The notes beneath the pieces were generated by a model, which saw only the letters and a program-made list of their open reading frames with translations, searched no databases and had not been told where the DNA came from. From an uncultured Clostridium sp. (GTDB taxonomy: Bacteria > Bacillota > Clostridia > TANB77 > CAG-508): DNA of 33,542 nt. The position numbers were made by a program, and so were the translations under genes. Each line of letters begins with the position of its first letter. Positions within the stretch are counted from its first letter, which is position 1. Where the stretch lies: the NCBI GenBank assembly GCA_902492105.1, contig CABUKD010000022.1, forward strand, positions 1 to 33,542, given 5' to 3'. Below are positions 1 through 7,746 of the stretch, one piece after another.

Positions 1-3
1 AAA

Positions 4-52
4 ATATCTTGCAAAACAAGATATAATATGTAACTGTAGTATAACATATTAT
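4..52. repeat. Two overlapping inverted repeats upstream of a small ORF
   Basis: ATATCTTG (4-11) pairs with CAAGATAT (17-24) around CAAAA. ATAATATG (23-30) pairs with CATATTAT (45-52) around 14 nt. They lie just before the small ORF at 91 and could be operators or a weak terminator of an upstream gene. No T tract follows, so I do not call a terminator. Confidence 0.4.
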
Positions 53-90
53 GTCATTCTTTTGCAAGTGGTTATAGGAAAGGATATAAT

Positions 91-237
91 ATGAATATGA
101 AAATTGAAAAGTTAATAAAAGAAAGAATAGAAGAAAATAAAAACTTATTTACACAACAAGAATATGATAATATTAATAAAAATATTGATACATATATGAA
201 AGTATATTTGCTAGCAATATTAGATGATAAAATGTAA
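91..237 (+). CDS. Small hypothetical protein (48 aa)
   Basis: This short frame starts MNMKIEKLIKERIEENK and ends LLAILDDKM. An AGGAAAGG ribosome binding site at 77-84 sits a suitable distance before ATG 91. The product is strongly charged, rich in Lys, Glu and Asn, has no cysteine or membrane segment, and is probably helical. I do not recognise the family. Support is the clear ribosome binding site and protein-like composition; against it are the short length and AT-rich background. Two inverted repeats lie directly upstream and may control it. Confidence 0.5.
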   Translation: MNMKIEKLIKERIEENKNLFTQQEYDNINKNIDTYMKVYLLAILDDKM

Positions 238-429
238 AATATTTACAAAAAAATTCCCGACTATTTCCCGACTTAGTTTGTAATTACATATATTTGTTTG
301 TATTTACTTAAACCTTGAAAATGTTGAAAACAAAGCAAATTTAATTTTAAATATTTAATTATAATTGCTTTTTGAGTACAGTAGGTTCTGGTGTTGTATC
401 AGAAATCATTGCTTAGAAACAACCATTAG

Positions 430-472
430 GGACGGTCCTTTTTGGTCGAAAATCAGCCAAAAGGGACACTCC
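430..472. repeat. REP-like imperfect hairpin
   Basis: GGACGGTCCTTTTTGG (430-445) pairs imperfectly with CCAAAAGGGACACTCC (457-472), and TTTT follows. It is clearly GC-richer than its surroundings. Its look matches dispersed palindromic intergenic repeats of Clostridia, but only one copy is visible in this window. Confidence 0.5.
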
Positions 473-513
473 TTTTAATTAGAATTTTAACATTTCTAAT
501 ATTTAACTTATAC

Positions 514-564
514 AAAATCATACAAAATTCTGAATTCTATTTGGAATTTTGTATGATTTTTTAA
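514..564. terminator. Strong hairpin terminator, possibly bidirectional
   Basis: The 17-nt arm 514-530 is perfectly complementary to 544-560, with a 13-nt loop. The right arm runs into a T tract and the left arm is preceded by A residues, so it could stop transcription in both directions. It separates the first part of the window from the wall-hydrolase gene. Confidence 0.75.
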
Positions 565-620
565 ATTAATTTAAAATCAAATTTAGCTTAATAAGTTTAA
601 AATAATATCCTTAATGGGCC

Positions 621-663
621 AATTTTAGCCAAAAAGAAGTTAAAAAGTGGCTGAAATTTTTTG
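621..663 (+). terminator. Second terminator-like hairpin
   Basis: AATTTTAGCCA (621-631) pairs with TGGCTGAAATT (648-658) with one G-T wobble, followed by TTTTTG. It ends 10 nt before the -35 box at 673, insulating the next transcription unit. Confidence 0.55.
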
Positions 664-672
664 TGTTATTAA

Positions 673-701
673 TTGACATTTTTTGCAATTAATTATATAC
701 T
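673..701 (+). promoter_or_regulatory. Sigma-A promoter of the NlpC/P60 gene
   Basis: A perfect TTGACA (673-678), a 17-nt spacer and TATACT (696-701). This settles the start of the next gene: the TTG inside this -35 box opens a longer frame but cannot be the translation start. Confidence 0.9.
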
Positions 702-768
702 ATTACTTGCAAGAAAGTATAAAATATCACAAAAAGTAGAATACGTAAAAAAAGGAGAGATTCTTTTC

Positions 769-2238
769 ATGAAGAATTTGAAAAAGATACTATTAACTGG
801 AACTATTACAGCTGTAGCACTATTTGCAATGTCTATTACAGCCAACGCAGCTACAACTATAAAAGTAACAGCTGATACTTTAAACATAAGAAAAGGACCT
901 TCTACAGATACACAAGTTGTTGCTATGTTAGCAAAGGGTGTAGAATGTGAAGTAATAGGAGAAGAAAGGGATTGGTATCAAGTTCAATATCAAAACTATA
1001 AAGGTTATGTTAGCAAAGAATATGTAAAGGTAACTTCACAAGAAAGCAATAGCGAAGAAAATAACAATACAGAAAATCAACAAAATGAACAACAAGAAAA
1101 TAATAGTGAACAAAAGAACCAAGAACAAGAAAACAATTCTGAATCACAAAACCAGGCACAAGAAGAAAATACACAGCAAAATAATAATACGCAAACTGGA
1201 GAACAAAATAACACACAGCAGAATGAAGAAGAAACAGAAACTCCAGAAATCATTTATCAAAAATTTACCAAAAATGCAGATGTAAAAATATTACCACTTA
1301 TTCATTCTAGTAAAATTGGAACTATGAAAAAGAATCAAGAAGTAGTTCTTATTACACAAACAGGAGGATGGTCATACATTCAGTCCGACACAGTAAGTGG
1401 ATGGGTAAGAACTGATTCTTTAGAAAATAGTACAACCTCTACAAGAAATAATGACGCAGAAAGTACTGAAACACAAAAAACAGGCTATGTAAATGAAGAC
1501 TTAGTTAATATGAGAAAAGGTGCAGGCACAAATACTTCTGTTATTAAGGTTCTTACTCTAAATGCGAAAGTAACAATCCTTGGAGAAGAAAATGGTTGGT
1601 ATCAAATAAAATCAGGAGATGATACAGGATATATTTCTAAAGAATTTATATCGGAAAGTAAGACCACAACTTCTAGAAGTAATACGACTTCTAGAATTCC
1701 TGAATCAGAAAATGATGCAGTAGAAAACGAAAAACAAGAAGAAACTAGTAAAAATGAAGAATCTGAAGATACAACTAAAAAAGAAACAAGTACAGCAGAT
1801 TCTAACAAGAATAACAATAAAGAAAATTCTAATAGCAACACTAATAACACTTCAACTAAAGGTACAGATATTGTAGCTTATGCTAAGAAGTTTTTAGGCT
1901 ATCCATATGTTTATGGTGGAGATGGATCAAATGGCACATTTGATTGTTCTGGCTATACTATGTATGTATTTAAACATTTTGGCATTAGCTTGCCACATGG
2001 AGCAACATCTCAATATAAAAGTGGAAAAGGTACCAAAATTACAAAACAAAGTAATTTGAAAGAAGGAGATATTGTATTTCTAACAGATTACGAAACAGGA
2101 GTAGGAATTGGGCATTGTGGAATTTATATTGGTAATGGTAATTTTATTCATGCTTCTACCACAACTTATACTGTAACAATTTCTAGTTTAAATACTATGT
2201 ATGCAGGAAGATTTTATGCAGGTTTAAGATTAATATAA
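769..2238 (+). CDS. Secreted SH3b/NlpC-P60 peptidoglycan hydrolase
   Basis: A 489-aa exported cell-wall endopeptidase that should cut stem peptides of peptidoglycan. Residues 1-27 form a signal peptide ending near SITANA. SH3b wall-binding repeats lie at about 30-88, 160-220 and 238-296; the first and third carry NxRKGxxT-type signatures, the middle one is weaker. Long Gln/Asn/Glu/Ser-rich linkers at about 90-158 and 300-365 separate them. The NlpC/P60 domain is at about 366-489, with Cys393 in FDCSGY as nucleophile, His449 in GIGHCGIYIG and His461 as likely third catalytic residue. AAAGGAG at 751-757 supports ATG 769; an in-frame upstream TTG falls in the promoter. comEC follows after 33 nt. 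Confidence 0.92.
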   Translation: MKNLKKILLTGTITAVALFAMSITANAATTIKVTADTLNIRKGPSTDTQVVAMLAKGVECEVIGEERDWYQVQYQNYKGYVSKEYVKVTSQESNSEENNNTENQQNEQQENNSEQKNQEQENNSESQNQAQEENTQQNNNTQTGEQNNTQQNEEETETPEIIYQKFTKNADVKILPLIHSSKIGTMKKNQEVVLITQTGGWSYIQSDTVSGWVRTDSLENSTTSTRNNDAESTETQKTGYVNEDLVNMRKGAGTNTSVIKVLTLNAKVTILGEENGWYQIKSGDDTGYISKEFISESKTTTSRSNTTSRIPESENDAVENEKQEETSKNEESEDTTKKETSTADSNKNNNKENSNSNTNNTSTKGTDIVAYAKKFLGYPYVYGGDGSNGTFDCSGYTMYVFKHFGISLPHGATSQYKSGKGTKITKQSNLKEGDIVFLTDYETGVGIGHCGIYIGNGNFIHASTTTYTVTISSLNTMYAGRFYAGLRLI

Positions 2239-2271
2239 TTAAATATGGGGGCAAATGAAAGGAAAAAATAT

Positions 2272-4800
2272 ATGCGACCATTTTGTATTGCCTCTGTAGG
2301 AAGTATTTTAGGAATTATCCTAGGGCTATATTTTTCCAATATAGCCTTTTTTCTATGCCTTGGTATAGGTATTCTTATTTTTATGTTTTATCCCAAAAGC
2401 TTCAAAATCTTATGCTATTTCTATATTTGTCTTATTATCTTTTATAGTTATACTCATATACTAGAATCTAGTTACAAAAAAACAATAGAACAATATGATC
2501 AAAAAGAAGTAACTATAAAAGCAATTGTGGTTTCTGATGCACAAAATAAAGATTACAAAGATGTTTATCAAATAAAAGTAATAGAAATAGAAAATAGTTC
2601 CAAGAATACATTTCAACTATTATGCAATATTAAAAAAGAAAAAAATAAATCTCTAACCTTAGAATATGGAGATGAAATTACTTTTAAAGCCATATATGAA
2701 ATACCATCTACTACCAGAAACGAAGGCGGATTTGATTATGCAAATTATTTAAAAACCAAACAAATAGCAGGAACTGTAACGATAAAGGCTAGTGATGTAC
2801 AAGTAACAGGGAAGAATAGAGTAAATGTTATTACAAGAAAAATGAATGAACTAAAAAATATTATGATACAAAAAATCAAAAATCTATTACCAACAGAAAA
2901 TACCAGTATTTGTATAGGACTATTACTAGGTGACCAAAGTTTTATTACAGAAGAAATAAAAGAAAGTTTTAGGCAAAGTAATTTATCCCATATGCTTGCT
3001 ATTTCAGGTTCTCATATAGCTTATTTGCTACCAGCAGTTCTTACCTTTTTTAGTATATTTCCTTTGCATCAACGTTTCAAAAAGTGTATAGGGATTGTGT
3101 TCTTAATATTTTTTATGCTATTGGTAGGCTTTGCTCCTTCTATTGTAAGAGCTTGCCTTATGTCTATGTATATACTATTGGCGCAGATTTTATATAAAAA
3201 GGCAGACGTATACCAAAGTTTAGGAATTAGTACAATCATTATTTTATTAGGTAATCCTTATGCACTATTGGATATTGGATTCCAACTTTCTTATGGTGGT
3301 ACTATAGGAATTGTTCTTTTCTCTAAAAAATTATGTTTAAAAAGACTAAAAGAAGATAAAATAGTAAAACAAAGTGATAGTATAGAACAAAATGAAGATT
3401 TGAAAGAAAAAGGAAAGAAAGAGAAAAAAATAGAACCAAAAACTAAAAAAGAAACAATAAAAGATGTAGTAAATAAAGTAAAAAACAGTATAAAAGAAAT
3501 GGCAATTGTATCACTTGCCGCAAATTTCATTATTCTTCCAATTATGATTTATCATTTTAATACACTTTCTGCTACATTTCTTATTTCCAATATTCTTGCT
3601 TCTCCCATTTCTGCTATTAGCTTAATAATAGGTTTAATTTTTATCATATTATTATTTGTATGTAATCCACTAGCTATTCTATTTTCTTACATTTTAAATC
3701 CACTATTAACTTTATTTGCTAAAATAGCACAATGGTCTAGTAACTTACCACTTTCTCAAATATTACTCCCAACACCAGCAATATGGCAAATTATTATCTA
3801 CTATATCATTTTATTTTTGATTTTCTTTCCGAAATGGGAAAATACAACCAAAAATACAGTTAAAAATTCAAGAACAGAAAAAACATATCAGTTTGTAATA
3901 AAATATCAAAAACAAATTATACTACTTTTCATTTTACTTCTTTTATTTCCATATTTTTTAACTAACTTACCTAGCAGTCATTTAACAATTTCTATGATAG
4001 ACGTAGGGCAGGGAGATAGTATGCTAATACAAACACCTAAGGGAAAAAATATTTTAATAGATGGTGGTGGAAGTGAGTTAGGAACCTTTGATGTAGGAGA
4101 AAAAACATTATTACCCTATTTATTAGATAAAAATATTACTAAAATTGATTATATGCTTTTTTCCCATTTTGACTCAGACCATTGTGATGGACTATTTACG
4201 ATTTTAGAAAAACTACCAGTAAAAAATGTGATTATTAGTAAACAAGGTAAATCATCAGAAAATTTTAAACAATTTTTATCCATTATTCAAGAAAAAAAGG
4301 TAAATGTCCTATTAGTGCAAGAAGGAGATAATATTGTAATAGATAATGAAATAAGCATAAATATTCTGTTTCCACAAGCAGATTTTATTTCAGAGAATAT
4401 TTTAAATAATAATTCTATTGTAGCGAAATTAGAATGGGAAAATTCATCAGGAGAAGTGATTTCTAGTATATTGCTTACAGGAGATATTGAACAAATAGCA
4501 GAAGAAAAATTAGTAGAAAAATATCAAAATACCAATATATTAAATGCCTCTATTTTAAAGGTAGCCCATCATGGTTCTAAAAGTTCTTCTATTCAACCAT
4601 TTTTAGAATTAGTGAAACCTAAAGTTGCTTTAATAGGAGTAGGAGAAAATAATCACTTTGGACATCCAAATGAAGGAGTCTTGCAAAGATTAGAAAACTT
4701 AAATACCATTATTTTTAGAACAGACAAAAATGGAGAAATAAATTTGAAGATAGATAAGAATGGAAAGATTCAGGCAAAAACAAAATTGCCTATAAGGTAA
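2272..4800 (+). CDS. comEC: ComEC/Rec2-type DNA uptake channel protein
   Basis: An 842-aa polytopic membrane protein that in competent bacteria passes single-stranded DNA across the membrane. The N-terminal part has membrane segments and a DUF4131-like soluble region. The Competence domain, about 210-480, includes HMLAISGSHIAYL. A C-terminal metallo-beta-lactamase-like domain starts near 570 with MIDVGQGDSMLIQTPKG and has the metal-site HFDSDH at 632-637 plus AHHGS near 766. ATG 2272 is chosen because AAAGGA lies 8 nt before it; an in-frame ATG at 2245 lacks a ribosome binding site. A very basic, Lys/Glu-rich insert at about 353-409 interrupts the Competence domain. No other competence gene is in view, so activity in transformation is unproven. 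Confidence 0.92.
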   Translation: MRPFCIASVGSILGIILGLYFSNIAFFLCLGIGILIFMFYPKSFKILCYFYICLIIFYSYTHILESSYKKTIEQYDQKEVTIKAIVVSDAQNKDYKDVYQIKVIEIENSSKNTFQLLCNIKKEKNKSLTLEYGDEITFKAIYEIPSTTRNEGGFDYANYLKTKQIAGTVTIKASDVQVTGKNRVNVITRKMNELKNIMIQKIKNLLPTENTSICIGLLLGDQSFITEEIKESFRQSNLSHMLAISGSHIAYLLPAVLTFFSIFPLHQRFKKCIGIVFLIFFMLLVGFAPSIVRACLMSMYILLAQILYKKADVYQSLGISTIIILLGNPYALLDIGFQLSYGGTIGIVLFSKKLCLKRLKEDKIVKQSDSIEQNEDLKEKGKKEKKIEPKTKKETIKDVVNKVKNSIKEMAIVSLAANFIILPIMIYHFNTLSATFLISNILASPISAISLIIGLIFIILLFVCNPLAILFSYILNPLLTLFAKIAQWSSNLPLSQILLPTPAIWQIIIYYIILFLIFFPKWENTTKNTVKNSRTEKTYQFVIKYQKQIILLFILLLLFPYFLTNLPSSHLTISMIDVGQGDSMLIQTPKGKNILIDGGGSELGTFDVGEKTLLPYLLDKNITKIDYMLFSHFDSDHCDGLFTILEKLPVKNVIISKQGKSSENFKQFLSIIQEKKVNVLLVQEGDNIVIDNEISINILFPQADFISENILNNNSIVAKLEWENSSGEVISSILLTGDIEQIAEEKLVEKYQNTNILNASILKVAHHGSKSSSIQPFLELVKPKVALIGVGENNHFGHPNEGVLQRLENLNTIIFRTDKNGEINLKIDKNGKIQAKTKLPIR

Positions 4801-4838
4801 GCAAGGTATAATGGAGTATGTAGGCCTATAAAAAGTAA

Positions 4839-5606
4839 TTAAGAAAAAATGTACTTTTCCTCAAAAAGATTGATAGGAAGCGGTTTATCAAAAAAATATC
4901 CTTGCAAAATATCACATCCAATTTCTTTTAAATATTCTACTTCCTCTCTAGTTTCTACCCCTTCCATTACAGTTTTTATTCTTAATTTATGAGCCATATC
5001 GATAATACTTTCTAAAATAATTTGATATCTTCTATGTTTAAGAAGGCCATCCAAAAAGCTTTTATCAATTTTTAAAATGTCAATGGGAATACTTCTTAAC
5101 ATGCTAAAAGAAGAATAACCAACTCCAAAATCATCCATAGAAGTAAGAAAGCCAAGTTCATGCATTCTGGTTTGTGCCTTTTTTGCAATTTCTATATCTT
5201 GAATAACAGCACCTTCTGTTACTTCTAATTCTATAAAATTAGGTGAAACATGGTAAGTACTTAATAAATTCAATAAATCCTTTCCATGTTCCTCATTCAT
5301 TAAATGTTTGGGAGATTCATTAACGGAAATAGGAAGATAAATTCCTTTTTCATTCCATTTTTGTAGCAATTTACATACTTGTTCCATTACATATAAATCT
5401 AATTGAATAATTAGACCTAAGTTTTCATATAGTGGAATAAATTCATCTGGAAAAATTGTAATATCTTTTTTTATTCTACGAATTAATGCTTCAGCACCCA
5501 CTAATCTTTCAGTAATAGCATCTACTTTAGGTTGTAAATAAACTTGAAATTCTTTATTTTTAATTCCTTTTTGAAAATCTTTTTCTAAATCTACTAGTTT
5601 CATCAT
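4839..5606 (-). CDS. Stand-alone EAL-domain cyclic-di-GMP phosphodiesterase
   Basis: A 255-aa protein that is almost entirely one EAL domain, predicted to linearise cyclic di-GMP to pGpG in the cytoplasm. The signatures appear in order: GAEALIRR (EAL), VNESP (Asn), ELEVTEG (Glu), MDDFGVGYSSF (Asp-Asp), DILKIDKSF (Lys), VMEGVET (Glu) and ILQGYFF (Gln). All expected metal ligands are therefore present. There is no GGDEF, PAS or membrane part. Its first residues look like the linker that normally follows a GGDEF domain, so it may derive from a longer protein, but the 150 bp upstream is too short to hold one. There is no clear ribosome binding site and the leader is very short. It converges with comEC. 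Confidence 0.88.
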   Translation of the reverse strand: MMKLVDLEKDFQKGIKNKEFQVYLQPKVDAITERLVGAEALIRRIKKDITIFPDEFIPLYENLGLIIQLDLYVMEQVCKLLQKWNEKGIYLPISVNESPKHLMNEEHGKDLLNLLSTYHVSPNFIELEVTEGAVIQDIEIAKKAQTRMHELGFLTSMDDFGVGYSSFSMLRSIPIDILKIDKSFLDGLLKHRRYQIILESIIDMAHKLRIKTVMEGVETREEVEYLKEIGCDILQGYFFDKPLPINLFEEKYIFS

Positions 5607-5633
5607 AAAATTAGTATGTGTGTTTTTTTGGGA

Positions 5634-5663
5634 TTTATACGCTAAGTGAAAAGCTTAATGCAA
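5634..5663 (-). promoter_or_regulatory. Putative promoter of the EAL gene
   Basis: On the reverse strand TTGCAT (5658-5663) and TATAAA (5634-5639) are 18 nt apart. Transcription would start near 5627, leaving about 20 nt before ATG 5606, which fits a short leader without a ribosome binding site. Confidence 0.5.
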
Positions 5664-5727
5664 TTCTGTGAAGTGAAGCATTTGTGCATTTAAATAAGAT
5701 GGAAAAAATAATTCAAATTAACAAAAC

Positions 5728-5755
5728 TTGCAAAACCATGAAAATGTAGTATAAT
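5728..5755 (+). promoter_or_regulatory. Sigma-A promoter of tsaC
   Basis: TTGCAA (5728-5733), a 16-nt spacer and a perfect TATAAT (5750-5755), ending 36 nt before the tsaC start. Confidence 0.75.
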
Positions 5756-5791
5756 AGAGAACATAAGTGATAAAAGAAAGAACGTGAAAAC

Positions 5792-6844
5792 ATGATAACA
5801 AAATATTCTAATCAAAAAGAAAATATAAAAAAACAAGAGATAGAGGAAGCAGCAGAAGAAATTAAAAAAGGAAATTTAGTTATATTTCCAACAGAAACGG
5901 TTTATGGCATTGGTGCGAATGCCTTGGACGAAAATGCAGTGAAAAAAATTTTTGAAGCTAAGGGAAGAGCACAAGATAACCCATTAATTGTACATGTTGC
6001 TAATATAGATATGGTAAAAACAATAGTAGAACACATTGGCACACTAGAGCAAAAACTAATAGAAAAATTTTGGCCAGGTCCTTTAACTATTATCATGAAA
6101 CGAAAAAGTGATAAAGTCATTCCTAATATTGTAACAGCTAATTTAGATACTGTAGGAATTCGTATGCCTAGTAATTTATTAGCAAAAGAGTTAATAGAAA
6201 AAGCAGGGGTGCCAATTGCAGCGCCAAGTGCAAATGTGTCTGGAAAGCCAAGTGGTACAAATATAGAAGACATTAAAGAAGAATTTGAAGGAAAAGTTTC
6301 GTATATTTTAGATGGAGGAAGTACCGATATAGGATTAGAATCTACAGTAATAAAAGTAGAAAATGATAAAATTGATATTCTAAGACCAGGAAAAATTACC
6401 AAAGAACAACTAGAAGAAGTAGCAAACCAAGTAGAAGTAGATAAACATGTATTAGGCAAAGTAGGAAAAGAAGAAATAGTAGCTTCCCCAGGAATGAAGT
6501 ACCGACACTATGCACCTAATACCAATTGCATGATGGTATATAGTAAAAATGAACAAAAAATGATAGAAAAAATAAATGAAATTGCAGAAGAGTTAGAACA
6601 AACTGGAAAGCAAGTATTAGTTTTTGCAAAAGGAGAACATCTATCAAATATAGTAGCTAAAAAGAAATGGAACATGGGTAACAATTTAGATGAAGTAGCT
6701 CAAAATATATTTACCTTGTTAAGAAAAGTGGATAAAGAAAAAGTTGACCTTGTATTAATAGAAGGAGTAGGAGAAGAAGGTTTGGGGCTTGCCATTACTA
6801 ATAGACTTATTCGTGCTTGTGCATATCATTATTTAAAATTGTAA
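5792..6844 (+). CDS. tsaC: Threonylcarbamoyl-AMP synthase (Sua5/YwlC long form)
   Basis: A 350-aa cytoplasmic enzyme that makes threonylcarbamoyl-AMP from threonine, bicarbonate and ATP, the first step of t6A37 modification of ANN-decoding tRNAs. The YrdC domain covers about 1-210 and shows FPTETVYGIGANA, KGRAQDNPLIVHV and PSANVSGKPSGT, all family signatures. A Sua5 C-terminal domain follows (about 235-350) after the SPGMKYRHYAP hinge, so this is the Sua5-like long version and not the short TsaC. It has its own strong promoter; the ribosome binding site is weak (GAAAG). The BofC-like gene follows after 82 nt, and read-through from this promoter would cross into it. Confidence 0.93.
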   Translation: MITKYSNQKENIKKQEIEEAAEEIKKGNLVIFPTETVYGIGANALDENAVKKIFEAKGRAQDNPLIVHVANIDMVKTIVEHIGTLEQKLIEKFWPGPLTIIMKRKSDKVIPNIVTANLDTVGIRMPSNLLAKELIEKAGVPIAAPSANVSGKPSGTNIEDIKEEFEGKVSYILDGGSTDIGLESTVIKVENDKIDILRPGKITKEQLEEVANQVEVDKHVLGKVGKEEIVASPGMKYRHYAPNTNCMMVYSKNEQKMIEKINEIAEELEQTGKQVLVFAKGEHLSNIVAKKKWNMGNNLDEVAQNIFTLLRKVDKEKVDLVLIEGVGEEGLGLAITNRLIRACAYHYLKL

Positions 6845-6859
6845 AAATAGAAAATCTAT

Positions 6860-6889
6860 GAATAAAAATTACCAAAAATTCTCATACTA
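6860..6889 (+). promoter_or_regulatory. Putative sigma-G (forespore) promoter
   Basis: GAATA (6860-6864), an 18-nt spacer and CATACTA (6883-6889) match the B. subtilis sigma-G consensus GHATR / CATWMTA at every position. Transcription would start near 6896. B. subtilis bofC is a forespore gene, which fits the downstream product. Confidence 0.6.
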
Positions 6890-6933
6890 ACGATATACAT
6901 AAAAAATAGAAAGGAATTAAGTTAGTATGAGAA
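6879..6933 (+). promoter_or_regulatory. Start-codon-masking inverted repeat before the BofC-like gene
   Basis: TTCTCATACTAAC (6879-6891) is perfectly complementary to GTTAGTATGAGAA (6921-6933). The right arm contains the ATG (6927-6929), and the ribosome binding site GAAAGGA (6909-6915) lies in the 29-nt loop. The left arm overlaps the putative sigma-G -10 box, so only RNA read through from upstream could form the hairpin. Confidence 0.65.
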
Positions 6934-7511
6934 AAGGTTGGATGATAGCCATTATAGCACTTCTTTTATTAATTGTAGGAATAATAGTTGGCATTTATGT
7001 GTTTAAAATAAATCAAACACAGGATAGTAATATGCTAGATGATAAACAGTTAGCAAAACAACAAAAAGAAGAAACACAAATAAATAATGTAATAGCAACA
7101 TCTGTTACAGAAGAAAAAACTTCTCCAAATGCAACCATTATTAAAAAACAATATTTTAAAGGTTGTGACCATATTCAAAAAGAAACAATGGAAATTTCAG
7201 AAGAAGATATCAACTTAACACAAGAACAAATACAAAAGCAATATCCAGATTGGCAAATAGAAAATTTTTCTAGCAGTGAAGTGGTCCTATATCAAGAACT
7301 GGATGGATACTGTAATGAACATTATGTAGTTCGTGAACACAATGGAGTACTTGCAATTTACACCTTAGATGAAAATGGCAAAGAAACATGGAAAGAAGAT
7401 ACAGAAATAGTAACTATGTACTTGCCAGAAACGGATTTAGCAAGAATAAAAGAAGGTATTAAAGTAACAGGAACAACAAATCTTAGATCTATATTAGAAG
7501 ATTATGAATAG
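6927..7511 (+). CDS. BofC-like protein with N-terminal membrane anchor
   Basis: A 194-aa protein. Residues about 5-27 form one membrane segment or signal anchor (WMIAIIALLLLIVGIIVGIYV). A charged linker and a soluble region from about 70 follow. The stretch LTQEQIQKQYPDWQIENF, then VVLYQELDGYC and VLAIYTLDENG, resembles the BofC C-terminal domain. In B. subtilis, BofC is a forespore-made intermembrane-space protein that restrains SpoIVB signalling in the sigma-K checkpoint; that role here is inferred from resemblance. Two cysteines (in GCDH and GYCN) might form a disulfide. The putative sigma-G promoter agrees with forespore expression. The gene could instead be a BofC_C-domain protein with another sporulation role. 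Confidence 0.65.
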   Translation: MRKGWMIAIIALLLLIVGIIVGIYVFKINQTQDSNMLDDKQLAKQQKEETQINNVIATSVTEEKTSPNATIIKKQYFKGCDHIQKETMEISEEDINLTQEQIQKQYPDWQIENFSSSEVVLYQELDGYCNEHYVVREHNGVLAIYTLDENGKETWKEDTEIVTMYLPETDLARIKEGIKVTGTTNLRSILEDYE

Positions 7512-7515
7512 AATA

Positions 7516-7746
7516 AAAAATAAATAAGACTATTCTAAAATGAATCAAAATTTATTTAATAAAAAGTATTAGAACTGTCTTTTGAGATTTTTAAGCCTTG
7601 CGTGGGTGACCATTGTGACAGCTGTTCGAGGAATTTTATTCCGAGTTACAGCTGTCCAAAAGGGGAAAGGTTTTAAAAATCGAAAAAGACAGTTCTAATA
7701 CTTTTGTGATATGTGATAAGATTTTAGGATAGTCTTATTTATTTTT
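7516..7746. ncRNA. Structured intergenic element, copy A
   Basis: A nested structure fills the space between convergent genes. The outer stem 7516-7541 pairs with 7721-7746 (one G-T). The middle stem 7562-7583 pairs perfectly with 7684-7705. An inner stem pairs 7586-7594 with 7673-7681. The core has GCGTGGGTGACCATT and a hairpin at 7617-7656 with GACAGCTGT/ACAGCTGTC and apical GGAAT/ATTCC. A homologue lies at 12984-13197 with the same core and compensatory changes in the stems, so pairing is under selection. The strand of any RNA is unknown. The outer stem has A/T tracts on both sides and could end transcription of both neighbours. It overlaps the last codon of pgsA. Confidence 0.7.

Larger units (their letters stand above)
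238..672. other. Non-coding stretch with repeats and hairpins
   Basis: I see no convincing gene here. It holds two TTCCCGACT units 11 nt apart (254-262 and 265-273), a GC-richer REP-like hairpin (430-472) and two terminator-like hairpins (514-560 and 621-658). The promoter of the following wall-hydrolase gene begins at 673. The mixture of unrelated hairpins suggests an old junction between modules. Confidence 0.5.

Noticed and set aside
254..273. Doubled TTCCCGACT as an integration (att) site
   Set aside because: There are only two short copies and no integrase gene or second boundary copy in the window.
673..768. Longer N-terminus of the NlpC/P60 protein from a TTG at 673
   Set aside because: That TTG is inside the perfect -35 box of the promoter; ATG 769 has a good ribosome binding site and begins a normal signal peptide.
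1010..1850. Low-complexity frames within the Gln/Asn/Lys-rich linkers of the wall hydrolase
   Set aside because: They arise from the repetitive A-rich codons of the linker and have no start signals.
7516..7746. Element A as a plain rho-independent terminator or a MITE
   Set aside because: A simple terminator would not need the conserved core, and MITE copies should have matching arms, not compensatory changes between copies.
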